Source of the DNA: a bacterium
GTDB taxonomy: Bacteria; Pseudomonadota; Gammaproteobacteria; Nevskiales; OUC007
DNA: 38,727 nucleotides
Reading direction: 5' to 3'
Assembly: GCA_018222345.1 (NCBI GenBank)
Contig: JAAFAL010000013.1
Span: 1 to 38,727, forward strand
Shown here: positions 1 to 7,776 of the stretch, in pieces
Layout: every line of letters begins with the position of its first letter
Numbering within the stretch: the stretch's first letter is position 1
Made by a program: the position numbers and the translations under genes
The notes under the pieces: generated by a model
The model's input: the letters and a program-made list of their open reading frames with translations, nothing else
Databases searched by the model: none
Told to the model about the DNA's origin: nothing

Positions 1-1164
1 ATCCAGCATGCCGTGGACGAAGGCTTTTAACCGCTCCATGTCGCAGGCCGTGACTTGCTCGAAGCTTGTCACGCGGTCGAGGTCGGAGAAGAACACGCCG
101 AACATGCCACCGGCACAGGCTGCGGTCATGGGCACATCAGCGGCGCGTGCCGCGGCCACCAAGCCATCGATCAGGCCGCGCGTGGTGGCGCCGAGCTCGT
201 CGTAAAAACCCGGTTGCGCCACTTGCTTGAGCGTCGCCAGGCCAGCCGCCATTGCCAGCGGATTGCCCGACAAGGTGCCGGCTTGATACACCGGCCCGAC
301 CGGCGCCAAATGCTGCATCACGTCGCGCCGGCCGCCGAGCGCGCCCACCGGCATGCCGCCGCCGATAACCTTGCCTAATGTGGTCAGGTCGGGCGTGACA
401 CCGTAGATGGCCTGCGCGCCGCCGAGGGCAACGCGAAAGCCGGTCATGACCTCGTCGAAAATCAGCAGCGCGCGGTATTGATCGCACAGCGCGCGCAAGC
501 CCTCGAGGAAGCCCTCGACCGGCGGAATGAAGTTCATGTTGCCGGCAATTGGCTCGACGATGATGGCGGCGATGCCATCGGGCTTGGCCTTGAACAGGGC
601 CTCGACGCTGTCCAGATCATTGAACGTGGCAGTGAGCGTGTGCTTGGCGAAGTCGGCCGGCACGCCGGGCGACGTCGGCACGCCCAGCGTCAGCATGCCG
701 CTGCCAGCCTTCACCAACAGGGTGTCGGCGTGGCCGTGGTAATTGCCCTCGAACTTGATGAAGGCATCGCGGCCGGTGGCGCCGCGGGCCAGGCGAATCG
801 CGGTCATGGTGGCCTCGGTGCCGCTGCTGACCATGCGGATTTGCTGCATCGACGGCACCAGCTCGCACACCAACTCGGCGAGTTCGCATTCGAGCTCGGT
901 GGGGGCGCCGTACGACAAGCCGTTGACGGCTTGATTGCGCACCGCTTCGATCACGGTGTCGTCGGCATGGCCCAGAATCATCGGCCCCCAACTGCCCACG
1001 TAATCAATGTAACTGGCGCCGTCGGCATCCCAGATGACAGCGCCTTTTGCGCGCTGGATGAAGCGCGGCGTACCGCCTACGCCTTTGAAGGCACGGACGG
1101 GCGAATTGACGCCGCCGGGGATGACGCGCTGGGCGCGCTCGAACAGGGTTTCGGATTGATTCAT
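1..1164 (-). CDS. hemL: Glutamate-1-semialdehyde 2,1-aminomutase, C-terminus cut by window edge
   Basis: PLP enzyme that converts glutamate-1-semialdehyde to 5-aminolevulinate, the committed precursor of tetrapyrroles in the C5 pathway; cytosolic. The reverse strand reads [20 protein letters not shown] from an ATG at 1164, the typical start of the family. The chain runs through the PLP-phosphate motif [10 protein letters not shown] (about residues 113-122), the [10 protein letters not shown] segment (about 235-244) and the Schiff-base lysine in [10 protein letters not shown], which falls at residue 265, the usual position. 388 of roughly 425-430 expected residues are present; the window ends at KAFVHGMLD, so the last 40 or so residues are missing only because of the edge. 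It lies 19 bp downstream of thiE on the same strand, so thiD-thiE-hemL is probably one transcript. Identification is very secure. Confidence 0.97.
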   Translation of the reverse strand, partial: MNQSETLFERAQRVIPGGVNSPVRAFKGVGGTPRFIQRAKGAVIWDADGASYIDYVGSWGPMILGHADDTVIEAVRNQAVNGLSYGAPTELECELAELVCELVPSMQQIRMVSSGTEATMTAIRLARGATGRDAFIKFEGNYHGHADTLLVKAGSGMLTLGVPTSPGVPADFAKHTLTATFNDLDSVEALFKAKPDGIAAIIVEPIAGNMNFIPPVEGFLEGLRALCDQYRALLIFDEVMTGFRVALGGAQAIYGVTPDLTTLGKVIGGGMPVGALGGRRDVMQHLAPVGPVYQAGTLSGNPLAMAAGLATLKQVAQPGFYDELGATTRGLIDGLVAAARAADVPMTAACAGGMFGVFFSDLDRVTSFEQVTACDMERLKAFVHGMLD

Positions 1165-1183
1165 GCTTGGGCTGAAATGTGGC

Positions 1184-1792
1184 TTAGGCTGCGGCCGCGT
1201 CGTAAGCGGCGCGCAAGGATCGCACAGCCGCCGCCGGATCGTCTTGGCCGAAGATGCCATCGACCACCGCCACGCAATCGGCGCCGGCAGCGAACACCTG
1301 GGCGGCGTTGCCGGCGTGGATGCCGCCAATGGCAACAATGGGCACCGCCAGCGTGTCGCGGGCTGTGGTGATCACAGCCAAGGGGCAGCGTCTGGCGCCG
1401 GGCTTCGTGGCCGAGGCGAACACGCTGCCGAAAGCCACATAGCTGGCGCCGTCATCTTGTGCCGCCTGGGCAAGGCTTGGGTCGCCGTAGGCCGACGCAC
1501 CGACAATCGCTTCGGGTGGCAGTGCAGCGCGCGCCTGTGGCACGGCTGCGTCGTCTTGGCCCACATGCACGCCGCAACCCAGCGCGGCGGCGAGGCTGAC
1601 GTCGTCATTGATGATCAGCGGCACTTGGTGGCGGGCGCACAGTTCGCGTAGCGCATGCGCCGTGGCAGAGTCAGGCGCCGGTTTGTCGCGGTATTGCAGG
1701 GCGCAGATGCCAGCGCCGAGTGCCGCGCCGCACGCCTCCAACAAGTCTCGCTGCGCCCAAGCCGCCGGCGTGATGGCATAGACCCCGCGCAT
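1184..1792 (-). CDS. thiE: Thiamine-phosphate synthase
   Basis: Cytosolic enzyme that joins HMP-pyrophosphate and carboxy-thiazole phosphate to give thiamine monophosphate. The 202-residue protein has the TIM-barrel TenI/ThiE signatures in order: QYRDK near residue 33 (pyrophosphate binding), NDD near 62, HVGQDD near 76, then [12 protein letters not shown] near 120 and the phosphate-binding AIGGI near 153. Length matches the shorter gammaproteobacterial ThiE. The start ATG is 3 bp after the thiD stop, which points to translational coupling. It is followed by hemL at 19 bp. No THI-box riboswitch was found ahead of the cluster. Confidence 0.96.
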   Translation of the reverse strand: MRGVYAITPAAWAQRDLLEACGAALGAGICALQYRDKPAPDSATAHALRELCARHQVPLIINDDVSLAAALGCGVHVGQDDAAVPQARAALPPEAIVGASAYGDPSLAQAAQDDGASYVAFGSVFASATKPGARRCPLAVITTARDTLAVPIVAIGGIHAGNAAQVFAAGADCVAVVDGIFGQDDPAAAVRSLRAAYDAAAA

Positions 1793-1795
1793 GGC

Positions 1796-2581
1796 TTAGT
1801 TGTTGCGCAGCGGGATGGCCTGGCCTTTGCCGGGCGAGAACGCAGCAGCCAGCGTGCGTTGGGTGTAAGCGATGGCCGTTTGTACCGCCAAGTGCAGGCT
1901 GTCGCCGTGGGCCAGGCGCGCAGCCAGGGCCGCCGCCAGGGTGCAGCCCGAGCCATGAAAACGCCCCGGCAGCCGCGGCACTTTGATAGCCGTTGCCGTG
2001 CCATCGGACAGGAACAATTGGTTGTTGACGGTGGCGCCATTGCCATCGCCGTCGGTGACCAGCACGGCTTGGGCGCCAACGCCCAATAAATCATGCGCCG
2101 CGGCACGCGCTGTCGGCGCGCCGGTCAGCGCCAGCACCTCGTCGGTGTTGGGTGTCAGGATGCTCGCCCGCCCAGCCAACTTGCCGGCAAGCAGGGGGCG
2201 CAGTGCAGCGTCGGCCAGTGTGCCCCCACCCGACGCCACCAGCACCGGGTCAATCACCAGCGGAATGCCTGCATGTTTGGCCAACAGCTTTGCCACAGCG
2301 TCGCCAATGTCGCGGCTGGCCAGCAGGCCGAGTTTGATGCACGCCACCGGCTGGTCCGCCAGCACTGCCTCGGCTTGGGCGATCACATCGGCGACCGGCA
2401 CCGGCATGATGCGCCGCGCATTGACGGTGTCTTGCACGGTGTTGCAGGTAATCGCCAGGGCCGGATGCGCGCGCTGGGCGGTGATGGCCTGCACGTCGGC
2501 AATCTGGCCGGCGCCGCCGCTGGGGTCGTGCCCGGACAGGCACAACACGGTGGGTGGGGGCGGGTGCTTGGTGCTGCTCAT
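1796..2581 (-). CDS. thiD: Hydroxymethylpyrimidine/phosphomethylpyrimidine kinase
   Basis: Ribokinase-fold kinase that phosphorylates HMP and then HMP-phosphate, feeding ThiE. The 261-residue sequence begins with a proline-rich lead, then shows SGHDPSGGAG near residue 16, VIDPVLVASGG near 109, the LTPNTDEV segment near 140 and the anion-hole motif HGSGCTLAAALA near 208, whose cysteine/glycine loop carries the catalytic region. One detail is unusual: after SGGAG the family normally reads IQAD or LQAD, while here the order is QIAD, probably neutral. It is first in the thiD-thiE-hemL run, so the promoter should lie in the AT-rich spacer upstream. Confidence 0.96.
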   Translation of the reverse strand: MSSTKHPPPPTVLCLSGHDPSGGAGQIADVQAITAQRAHPALAITCNTVQDTVNARRIMPVPVADVIAQAEAVLADQPVACIKLGLLASRDIGDAVAKLLAKHAGIPLVIDPVLVASGGGTLADAALRPLLAGKLAGRASILTPNTDEVLALTGAPTARAAAHDLLGVGAQAVLVTDGDGNGATVNNQLFLSDGTATAIKVPRLPGRFHGSGCTLAAALAARLAHGDSLHLAVQTAIAYTQRTLAAAFSPGKGQAIPLRNN

Positions 2582-3084
2582 CGAGCCAGTTTACGCGTGC
2601 TGGACGCGTGCAGCATGCGCACCAAGGTGGTGCGCTGTGGTCGGTGAATCTGCCGCAAAGCCCGTGATCTCGTGCCATTGCTGCAAACTGACAAGACACT
2701 CAGTTATGCACATGCCGCAGTGCAACATTCTTGAATGTAGATAAAAAATTAAAAAAATCTGCAAATAGAACCGATGCATTCATAAGCAACTGAATTTATA
2801 GAATAATTTCAGATTGGTTACAAATTGACCGGCGCGGTATCAGGCCAGTAATTATGGGCAATCGGCCGGCTTGCCCCAATACTGTCCACAGAGTTTTCCA
2901 CAGCTTTTGTGGGTATCTTAAAAAAGCTAACAGCGGCAGTTGTTTAGCTAGGCTTAGTGAGGCAGTTGTTGCTGTATAGCGGCTAAGCCCGGTGCTGTTT
3001 GCTTGCGCAGTGAATGGGTAGAATGCGTAGGTGCCGGGTGGGCGTTTTTGCCCGCCCGTGGGATCGGGGATTGGACAGCGCACG
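2582..3084. other. 503-bp spacer with AT-rich block, divergent promoters
   Basis: This spacer separates divergently transcribed thiD and the Popeye-like gene. About 2729-2828 is strongly AT-rich, unlike the rest of the window, and contains runs of A and T and a 23-bp near-palindrome at 2790-2812 (arms CTGAATTTAT and ATAATTTCAG, one mismatch). A cluster of DnaA-box-like 9-mers follows at 2882-2916. No credible gene was seen. Both promoters presumably lie here, but I could not pick a convincing -35/-10 pair. Confidence 0.6.
2882..2916. promoter_or_regulatory. Three DnaA-box-like 9-mers
   Basis: Within 35 bp there are CTGTCCACA (2882-2890, 7/9 to TTATCCACA), TTTTCCACA (2894-2902, 8/9) and, on the opposite strand, TGTGGGTAT (2908-2916, 7/9 to TGTGGATAA). 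The preceding 100 bp are very AT-rich. This arrangement resembles a small DnaA-binding site, but none of the usual origin neighbours (dnaA, dnaN, gidA) is present, so the role is open. Confidence 0.35.
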
Positions 3085-3762
3085 ATGAGCGGAGTCGAAG
3101 TATCGGTGTGGGTAAACATTGGCTACGGGCTAATGCTGGCCGCCTTGCTGACGCGCGACATCCTCTGGTTGCGCGTGATCCTGATGGCCGGGCAGCTATG
3201 CCTGTGCGTGTTTGCGGTGCAAAGCGGCGTGCTCAATGCCGCAGTGTGGAATGCTTTGTTCGTCATCATCAATGCGGCGCAAAGCGCCCTGGTTTGGCGC
3301 GAGCGGCGCGAGGTGCGCTTGCCCGATGGCCTCGAGACTTTGTATCAGGCACGCTTCAGGCTGATGCGCCGCTCGGAGTTCTTGCGCTTGTGGAATCTGT
3401 CCACCGAGCAGCGCCTCGACAACGGCCAACTGATTGCCGCCGACCAAGCCAATGACCGGCTTTACCTGATCGCCGATGGTGAGGTGGTCATCCGTGTGCG
3501 CGGCAACGAGATGGCGCGGCTGGGCCGCGGCGCCTTTGTTGCCGAGATGAGCTTTCTGACCCTGGAGCCGACCTCGGCCGATGTCGAGGTCGATGCGCCA
3601 ATGACTTGCCGCTACTGGACGCGGGCGCAGCTCGATCGTCTGTCGCAGCGTCACCCCAAGCTGTGGCACAAGCTACAAGCCGCAATCGGCCACGACTTGG
3701 TTGGGAAATTACGCGCTGTGGACATGAACGCGACGATGATGACGCATGCCGACGCTGGTTGA
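3085..3762 (+). CDS. Membrane protein with Popeye/cNMP-binding-like domain
   Basis: The 225-residue protein has about three N-terminal membrane helices (within residues 10-70, including LMLAALLTRDILWLRVIL and the WNALFVIINAAQ segment). A soluble domain then resembles the cyclic-nucleotide-binding fold: RLYLIADGEVVI, followed by GRGAFVAEMSFL and an ADVEV strand. A phosphate-binding-cassette-like Gly/Glu pair is present, but the arginine expected in canonical cAMP-binding proteins is not obvious. Three helices plus such a domain is the layout of Popeye-domain proteins, which have bacterial members. I chose the ATG at 3085 because the upstream in-frame ATG (3031) adds 18 residues without hydrophobic character. 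The gene stands alone, divergent from thiD and convergent with fbpC. The ligand is unknown. Confidence 0.7.
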   Translation: MSGVEVSVWVNIGYGLMLAALLTRDILWLRVILMAGQLCLCVFAVQSGVLNAAVWNALFVIINAAQSALVWRERREVRLPDGLETLYQARFRLMRRSEFLRLWNLSTEQRLDNGQLIAADQANDRLYLIADGEVVIRVRGNEMARLGRGAFVAEMSFLTLEPTSADVEVDAPMTCRYWTRAQLDRLSQRHPKLWHKLQAAIGHDLVGKLRAVDMNATMMTHADAG

Positions 3763-3815
3763 CCAAGTGCCTCGTCGGTACGGGTGAGCCAACGGCGTTA
3801 AGCCATTGGTCGCTT

Positions 3816-3908
3816 CCCTCACCCCCAGCCCCTCTCCCATGCGGGAGAGGGGAGCACACCTATTTCCCTTCTCCCTGTGGGAGAAGGTGCGCGAAGCGCG
3901 GATGAGGG
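3816..3908. repeat. Y-shaped palindromic repeat between convergent genes
   Basis: An outer stem (CCCTCA at 3816-3821 with TGAGGG at 3903-3908) encloses two perfect hairpins. The first is CCCCTCTCCC/GGGAGAGGGG at 3829-3852 with a 4-nt loop; the second is CCTTCTCCC/GGGAGAAGG at 3867-3887 with a 3-nt loop. I recognise this as a dispersed intergenic repeat type seen in many proteobacterial genomes. It lies between the 3' ends of the Popeye-like gene and fbpC and may act as a bidirectional terminator or mRNA stabiliser. Confidence 0.8.
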
Positions 3909-3961
3909 AGGGCGGATGAGGGCCGGTGCGCTGCGCCAGTGTCAGTAGGTTCGGGAACCGT

Positions 3962-5011
3962 TCAACCGCGTTCCACCCGGTGTCGCGCAAACGCCACCAC
4001 GTGATCGGTCGCCAGGCGAATGCCAATCGGCTCATGCATGCGGTGGTTGTGGTGGCTGGGCACCAGCGACAACACGCGGGCGCCGGATGCCAGTTCCAGC
4101 GTGTACAGAATTTGCGCACCGCGGAAAGCCTTGCGCACCACGGTGGCGCACAGCGGGCTGGCATCGTCGTGGATGATGTCGTCGGGACGCAGCAGCACAT
4201 CGACCTCTTTGTCCTCGGTGCCAACCTGCTCGCCGCGCAGCAAGCCGAGCTCGGTTGTCACTCGGCCGTCGGCGTCACGCTGGCCGGCCAGCAACACGCC
4301 TTCGCCGACAAAACCGGCAACAAAGCGGTTGGCCGGGCGGTGATACAGGTCGTACGGCGTTGCCCATTGCTGAATGGCGCCGGCGTTGATCACGCCCACT
4401 TTGTCGGCCAGTGCAAATGCCTCGTGCTGGTCGTGCGTAACCAGCAGTGCCGTCATGCCGGCTTGCCGGAGGATGTCGCGCACCTCGTACAGCAGGTGCT
4501 CCTTGAGGGTGACGTCGAGATTCGAGAATGGCTCATCCAGCAGCAAGGCTTTCGGCCGCGGCGCCAGCGACCGCGCCAATGCAACGCGTTGTGATTGACC
4601 GCCGGACAATTGCGCCGGGTAGCGGTCACGCCAGGCGGTCAGGCCGACCAGCGACAAGGTCTCGTCAACGCGTTCGGCGCGTGCCTTGGCATCCATGCTG
4701 CGCAGCCCTAGCGCGACGTTCGCTGCGACGCTGAGATGCGGCAGCAGCGCGTGTTCCTGAAACACCATGCCGATGTTGCGCCGCTGTGCCGGCACATGAG
4801 TTTGCGTGTCGGCCAATATCTGGCCGCCGCCGCGAATGCTGCCGGCATCGATTTGCTCGAAACCGGCCAGCAGCCGCAGTGCGGTGGTTTTGCCACAGCC
4901 ACTGGGCCCAAGCAGGCACGCCAGCTCGCCATCGGCAACGGTCAGCGTCACGCCACTCAGCACGGTTTTACCGTCGAAGCTTTTTTCAACGCCGTCGAGT
5001 TCAAGCCGCAT
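3962..5011 (-). CDS. fbpC: Ferric-iron ABC transporter ATP-binding protein
   Basis: Cytoplasmic ATPase that powers Fe3+ import with FbpB. The 349 residues contain Walker A GPSGCGKTT (35-43), a Q-loop in GMVFQEHALLPH (about 83), the ABC signature LSGGQSQRVALARSLA (about 136), Walker B LLLDEPFSNLD (about 158) and the switch histidine in LLVTHDQHEA (about 191). A C-terminal TOBE-like regulatory region follows (LLRPDDI near 271). Length and layout match FbpC/AfuC. The start overlaps the 3' end of fbpB by 11 bp, so the two are translationally coupled. The closest alternative is a sulfate or spermidine CysA/PotA-type ATPase, but the FbpA partner favours iron. Confidence 0.93.
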   Translation of the reverse strand: MRLELDGVEKSFDGKTVLSGVTLTVADGELACLLGPSGCGKTTALRLLAGFEQIDAGSIRGGGQILADTQTHVPAQRRNIGMVFQEHALLPHLSVAANVALGLRSMDAKARAERVDETLSLVGLTAWRDRYPAQLSGGQSQRVALARSLAPRPKALLLDEPFSNLDVTLKEHLLYEVRDILRQAGMTALLVTHDQHEAFALADKVGVINAGAIQQWATPYDLYHRPANRFVAGFVGEGVLLAGQRDADGRVTTELGLLRGEQVGTEDKEVDVLLRPDDIIHDDASPLCATVVRKAFRGAQILYTLELASGARVLSLVPSHHNHRMHEPIGIRLATDHVVAFARHRVERG

Positions 5012-6608
5012 CTGTCGCTCCGCTGGGATCGCTGCTGCGCATCAGCCAGGCAACGGGCAACAGGCCCAGCAGCACAATGCCAATGCCGGGCACGGCGGCG
5101 CGTTCCCATTCGCCCTCGGCCGTCATTTCAAACACCCGCACGGCCAGGGTGTCCCAGCCATAGGGGCGGGTCATCAAGGTCATTGGTAATTCCTTCATGA
5201 CGTCGATGAACACCAACAGTGCGGCGCCCAAAATGGCTGGCCGCAGCAAGGGCAGGTGCACGGTTGCCCACAAGCGGCTGCCTTGCAGGCCCAGGCTTCG
5301 GGCGGCGTCGCGCAGTGCTGGCGTAATGCGTAGTTGGCCGGCCTCGATGGGCTGGCTGGCCACAGTCATGAACCGCGTGGCGTACGCCAGCAATACCGTC
5401 GCCAAACTGGTGTGTAAAAGGATCGGCGCCCAATCCGCGGGCGTGGCTGCGTTGAACGCATTCGACAACCCAGCCAAGGGCGTGAACAAGGCCACGGCCA
5501 GCACAGCGCCGGGCACTGCGTAACCCGATTGCGCGATGCGGGCGAGTAGGTGGCCGGCGCGGCCAGCACGGTTTTGCAGGCCTGCTAATGCCAGGGCGCC
5601 GGCCAGTAGCAAGCCGACGGCCATGGCCGACAGGCTCAGCGAATGCGAGGCAAAAGCCCAATAGCGCGTGTCGAAATCACTCGCGTGTTGCGCCGCCCAC
5701 ACCAGCAATTGGGTGATGGGTGCCAGTGCCGCCACAGTGGCTAGCGTGCCAAGCGCGACAGTCGCGCCCCAAGCGCCGGCGCCGTGCAAGTGCACCCGGC
5801 GCGCTTGTTGCCCGGCGGCCGTGTAGCCGCGCTGCCGCCGCGTGCGGCGCTCGGCGGCCGCCACCACCGCAGCGACAAGCACAAGCACCGACGCAAGCGA
5901 CAGCGCCGTAGGTAACGAGAACAAGGCAAACCAGGCCTGGTAAATGGACACCGTCAGCGTATCGACATTAAACGCTGCGACAGCGCCGAAGTCGGCCAGG
6001 GTTTCCATCATCACCAGCAGCAGGCCGCCGGCAATCCATGGCCGCGCCAGCGGCAGGCCGACACGCCAAAACCCTTGCCAACGGCTCATGCCTAGCGACT
6101 GGCCAACTTCCAATGCACGCTGGCCCTGGGTGGCGAAAGCGCCGCGCGCCAGTAGATAGACGTACGGATACAGCGCCAACGCCAAGGTGATTGCTGCGCC
6201 ACCCGTGCTGCGGATTGGCGGCAGTGCGGCGCCTTGCCCAAACCATGCACGCAGCAGGGTTTGTATCGGGCCGGCGTAATCCAGCCAGCCGATATAGACC
6301 GTTGCCAGCAAATACGCCGGAATGGCCAGCGGCACAATCAGTAGCGCCTCCAGCAGCCGGCGGCCGGGGAATTCATGCACCGCCACCAGCCAGGCCGCGG
6401 CCACGCCCAGCACGCCTGCCAACGCGGGCACTACCACGGCCAGGATCAAGGTGGTTGGCAGCACGCGAGGCAGGGCCGTGCCCCACACGTAGCCAGCGGA
6501 TTCGGCATCCAGATTGAGCCAACCCAGCAGCACGCTGGCCAGCGCCATGCACATGGGCAAGGCGATCAGCGCGATGGCGGCCAATGCGCCGCACGCTGAC
6601 CACGACAA
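5001..6608 (-). CDS. fbpB: Ferric-iron ABC transporter permease, fused two-domain type
   Basis: Inner-membrane channel of the iron importer, 535 residues with roughly twelve hydrophobic helices in two homologous halves, as in FbpB/SfuB. Each half carries an EAA-type coupling loop: EVGQSLGMSRWQGFWRV near residue 170 and DAARSLGLQGSRLWATV near 440. The reading frame opens with a TTG at 6608, one base after the fbpA stop codon; the next in-frame ATG is 18 codons in and would cut into the first helix, so TTG with reinitiation is my choice, though uncertain. Its 3' end overlaps fbpC. Confidence 0.92.
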   Translation of the reverse strand: MSWSACGALAAIALIALPMCMALASVLLGWLNLDAESAGYVWGTALPRVLPTTLILAVVVPALAGVLGVAAAWLVAVHEFPGRRLLEALLIVPLAIPAYLLATVYIGWLDYAGPIQTLLRAWFGQGAALPPIRSTGGAAITLALALYPYVYLLARGAFATQGQRALEVGQSLGMSRWQGFWRVGLPLARPWIAGGLLLVMMETLADFGAVAAFNVDTLTVSIYQAWFALFSLPTALSLASVLVLVAAVVAAAERRTRRQRGYTAAGQQARRVHLHGAGAWGATVALGTLATVAALAPITQLLVWAAQHASDFDTRYWAFASHSLSLSAMAVGLLLAGALALAGLQNRAGRAGHLLARIAQSGYAVPGAVLAVALFTPLAGLSNAFNAATPADWAPILLHTSLATVLLAYATRFMTVASQPIEAGQLRITPALRDAARSLGLQGSRLWATVHLPLLRPAILGAALLVFIDVMKELPMTLMTRPYGWDTLAVRVFEMTAEGEWERAAVPGIGIVLLGLLPVAWLMRSSDPSGATDAA

Positions 6609-6609
6609 T

Positions 6610-7668
6610 TTAGCGATAACCGGCGCGCTCCATCAGCTTCACGGCATCGGCCTGCAGCCGGCCAGCGGTGGAGACATTAATCAGGCTGGGTACGAAATCG
6701 CCCCAGGCCTGCACCTGCGGCACGGGCTCAACCGCCGGGTTGGCCGGATACTCGAGATTGTCACCAGCGAAACCGGCCTGCGCCTCGGCGCTAGCCAACC
6801 AGCGCAGCAGCGCCAATGCGGCATCGAACTGATCAGCGGCTTTGGTGATTCCGGCACCCGACACGTTGACATGCACGCCACGCGCCTCGCCCAAGCCCTC
6901 GGCCTGGTTCGGCCAGAACAGGGCAACCGGAAGCTCGTCTGCTTCGCGCTGCAGGCGGCCGAAGTAATAGCTGTTAACAATGCCGACATCGCATTGGCCG
7001 GCGGCTATCGCCTTGAGTACGGCGGTGTCGTTGGCGAAGGGCTCGGTGGCCAGATTGGCTACCCAGGATTCGACCGTGGCTTGGGCAATGTCCTCGCCCT
7101 TGGCCGCAATCATCATCGCCACCAGCGACTGGTTATAGACCTTCTTGGACGTGCGCAGGCACAAGCGGCCGTCCCACTGGGGCTCGCCCAAGGCGGCGTA
7201 GGTAGAGAGCGCATCCGTCTGCACGCGCTCGGTAGAATACGCAATCGTGCGCGCGCGCACCGACAGGCCGAACCAGCGGCCCTGCGGATCGCGCAGATGC
7301 GGTGGGATGCGCTGCTCCAGCGTTGCGTCGTCCAGCGGGCGCAGCAAGCCGTCATCGGCGGCTTTCCACAAGTTGCCGGCATCGACGGTCAGCAGCAGGT
7401 CGGCCGGGCTTTGGTCGCCCTCGGCGCGCATGCGCTGCAGCAGCGGGCCTTCCTTACCTGTCACCAGTTCGATCGCCTGGTCGGTCTCACTGGCGTACTG
7501 GTCCAGCAACGGTTTGATGAGCTGCTCGTTGCGCGACGAGTAAATAACCAGCGGTTCGCCAGCCGATTGTTGCTGCCCGCAGGCTGGTAGCACGGCCGCC
7601 ACACAGGCAGCCATCAGCGCCAGCAGCGGGCGGTGGGCGGGGGTCACCCAGAGTTTGGCCCGAAGCAT
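6610..7668 (-). CDS. fbpA: Periplasmic ferric-iron-binding lipoprotein
   Basis: Substrate-binding component that captures Fe3+ in the periplasm and delivers it to FbpB. From the ATG at 7668 the protein has 352 residues. It starts with a basic/hydrophobic signal ending in a lipobox-like LPAC (Cys30). The mature part begins LVIYSSRNEQLIKPL, as in FbpA/FutA proteins, and carries the iron-ligand tyrosine pair in VNSYYFGRL (Tyr234-Tyr235). An upstream in-frame ATG at 7722 would place the Fur-like operator inside the coding region, so I reject it. No clear ribosome-binding site precedes 7668, so a leaderless start or a later start remains possible. First gene of fbpABC. Confidence 0.9.
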   Translation of the reverse strand: MLRAKLWVTPAHRPLLALMAACVAAVLPACGQQQSAGEPLVIYSSRNEQLIKPLLDQYASETDQAIELVTGKEGPLLQRMRAEGDQSPADLLLTVDAGNLWKAADDGLLRPLDDATLEQRIPPHLRDPQGRWFGLSVRARTIAYSTERVQTDALSTYAALGEPQWDGRLCLRTSKKVYNQSLVAMMIAAKGEDIAQATVESWVANLATEPFANDTAVLKAIAAGQCDVGIVNSYYFGRLQREADELPVALFWPNQAEGLGEARGVHVNVSGAGITKAADQFDAALALLRWLASAEAQAGFAGDNLEYPANPAVEPVPQVQAWGDFVPSLINVSTAGRLQADAVKLMERAGYR

Positions 7669-7697
7669 AATGATTCGCAATTGAGAATGATTCGCAA
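7669..7697. promoter_or_regulatory. Doubled Fur-box-like operator upstream of fbpA
   Basis: Two direct copies of AATGATTCGCAA (7669-7680 and 7686-7697) lie directly before the fbpA start. Positions 7681-7697 form an interrupted palindrome, TTGAGAA-TGA-TTCGCAA, with one mismatch, matching the GAGAATGATTCTC style of Fur operators. Overlapping Fur sites at an iron importer fit iron repression. The site is also 80-108 bp upstream of the divergent gene starting at 7777. Confidence 0.75.
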
Positions 7698-7776
7698 ATT
7701 GTGCCGGCTGCTGCAGCAACATGCAACGTACAGCCAGTTGATAGACTGTCAGGCCGGCTCAAACCTGTAACACGCC

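Noticed and set aside
478-1371. Long plus-strand open frame (297 aa) opposite hemL
   Set aside because: It is antisense to a clear hemL/thiE region; its composition is Ala/Arg/His-rich with no domain, typical of a GC-driven shadow frame.
2582-2760. TPP (THI-box) riboswitch upstream of thiD
   Set aside because: I found no CTGAGA-type core or the conserved helices in the leader.
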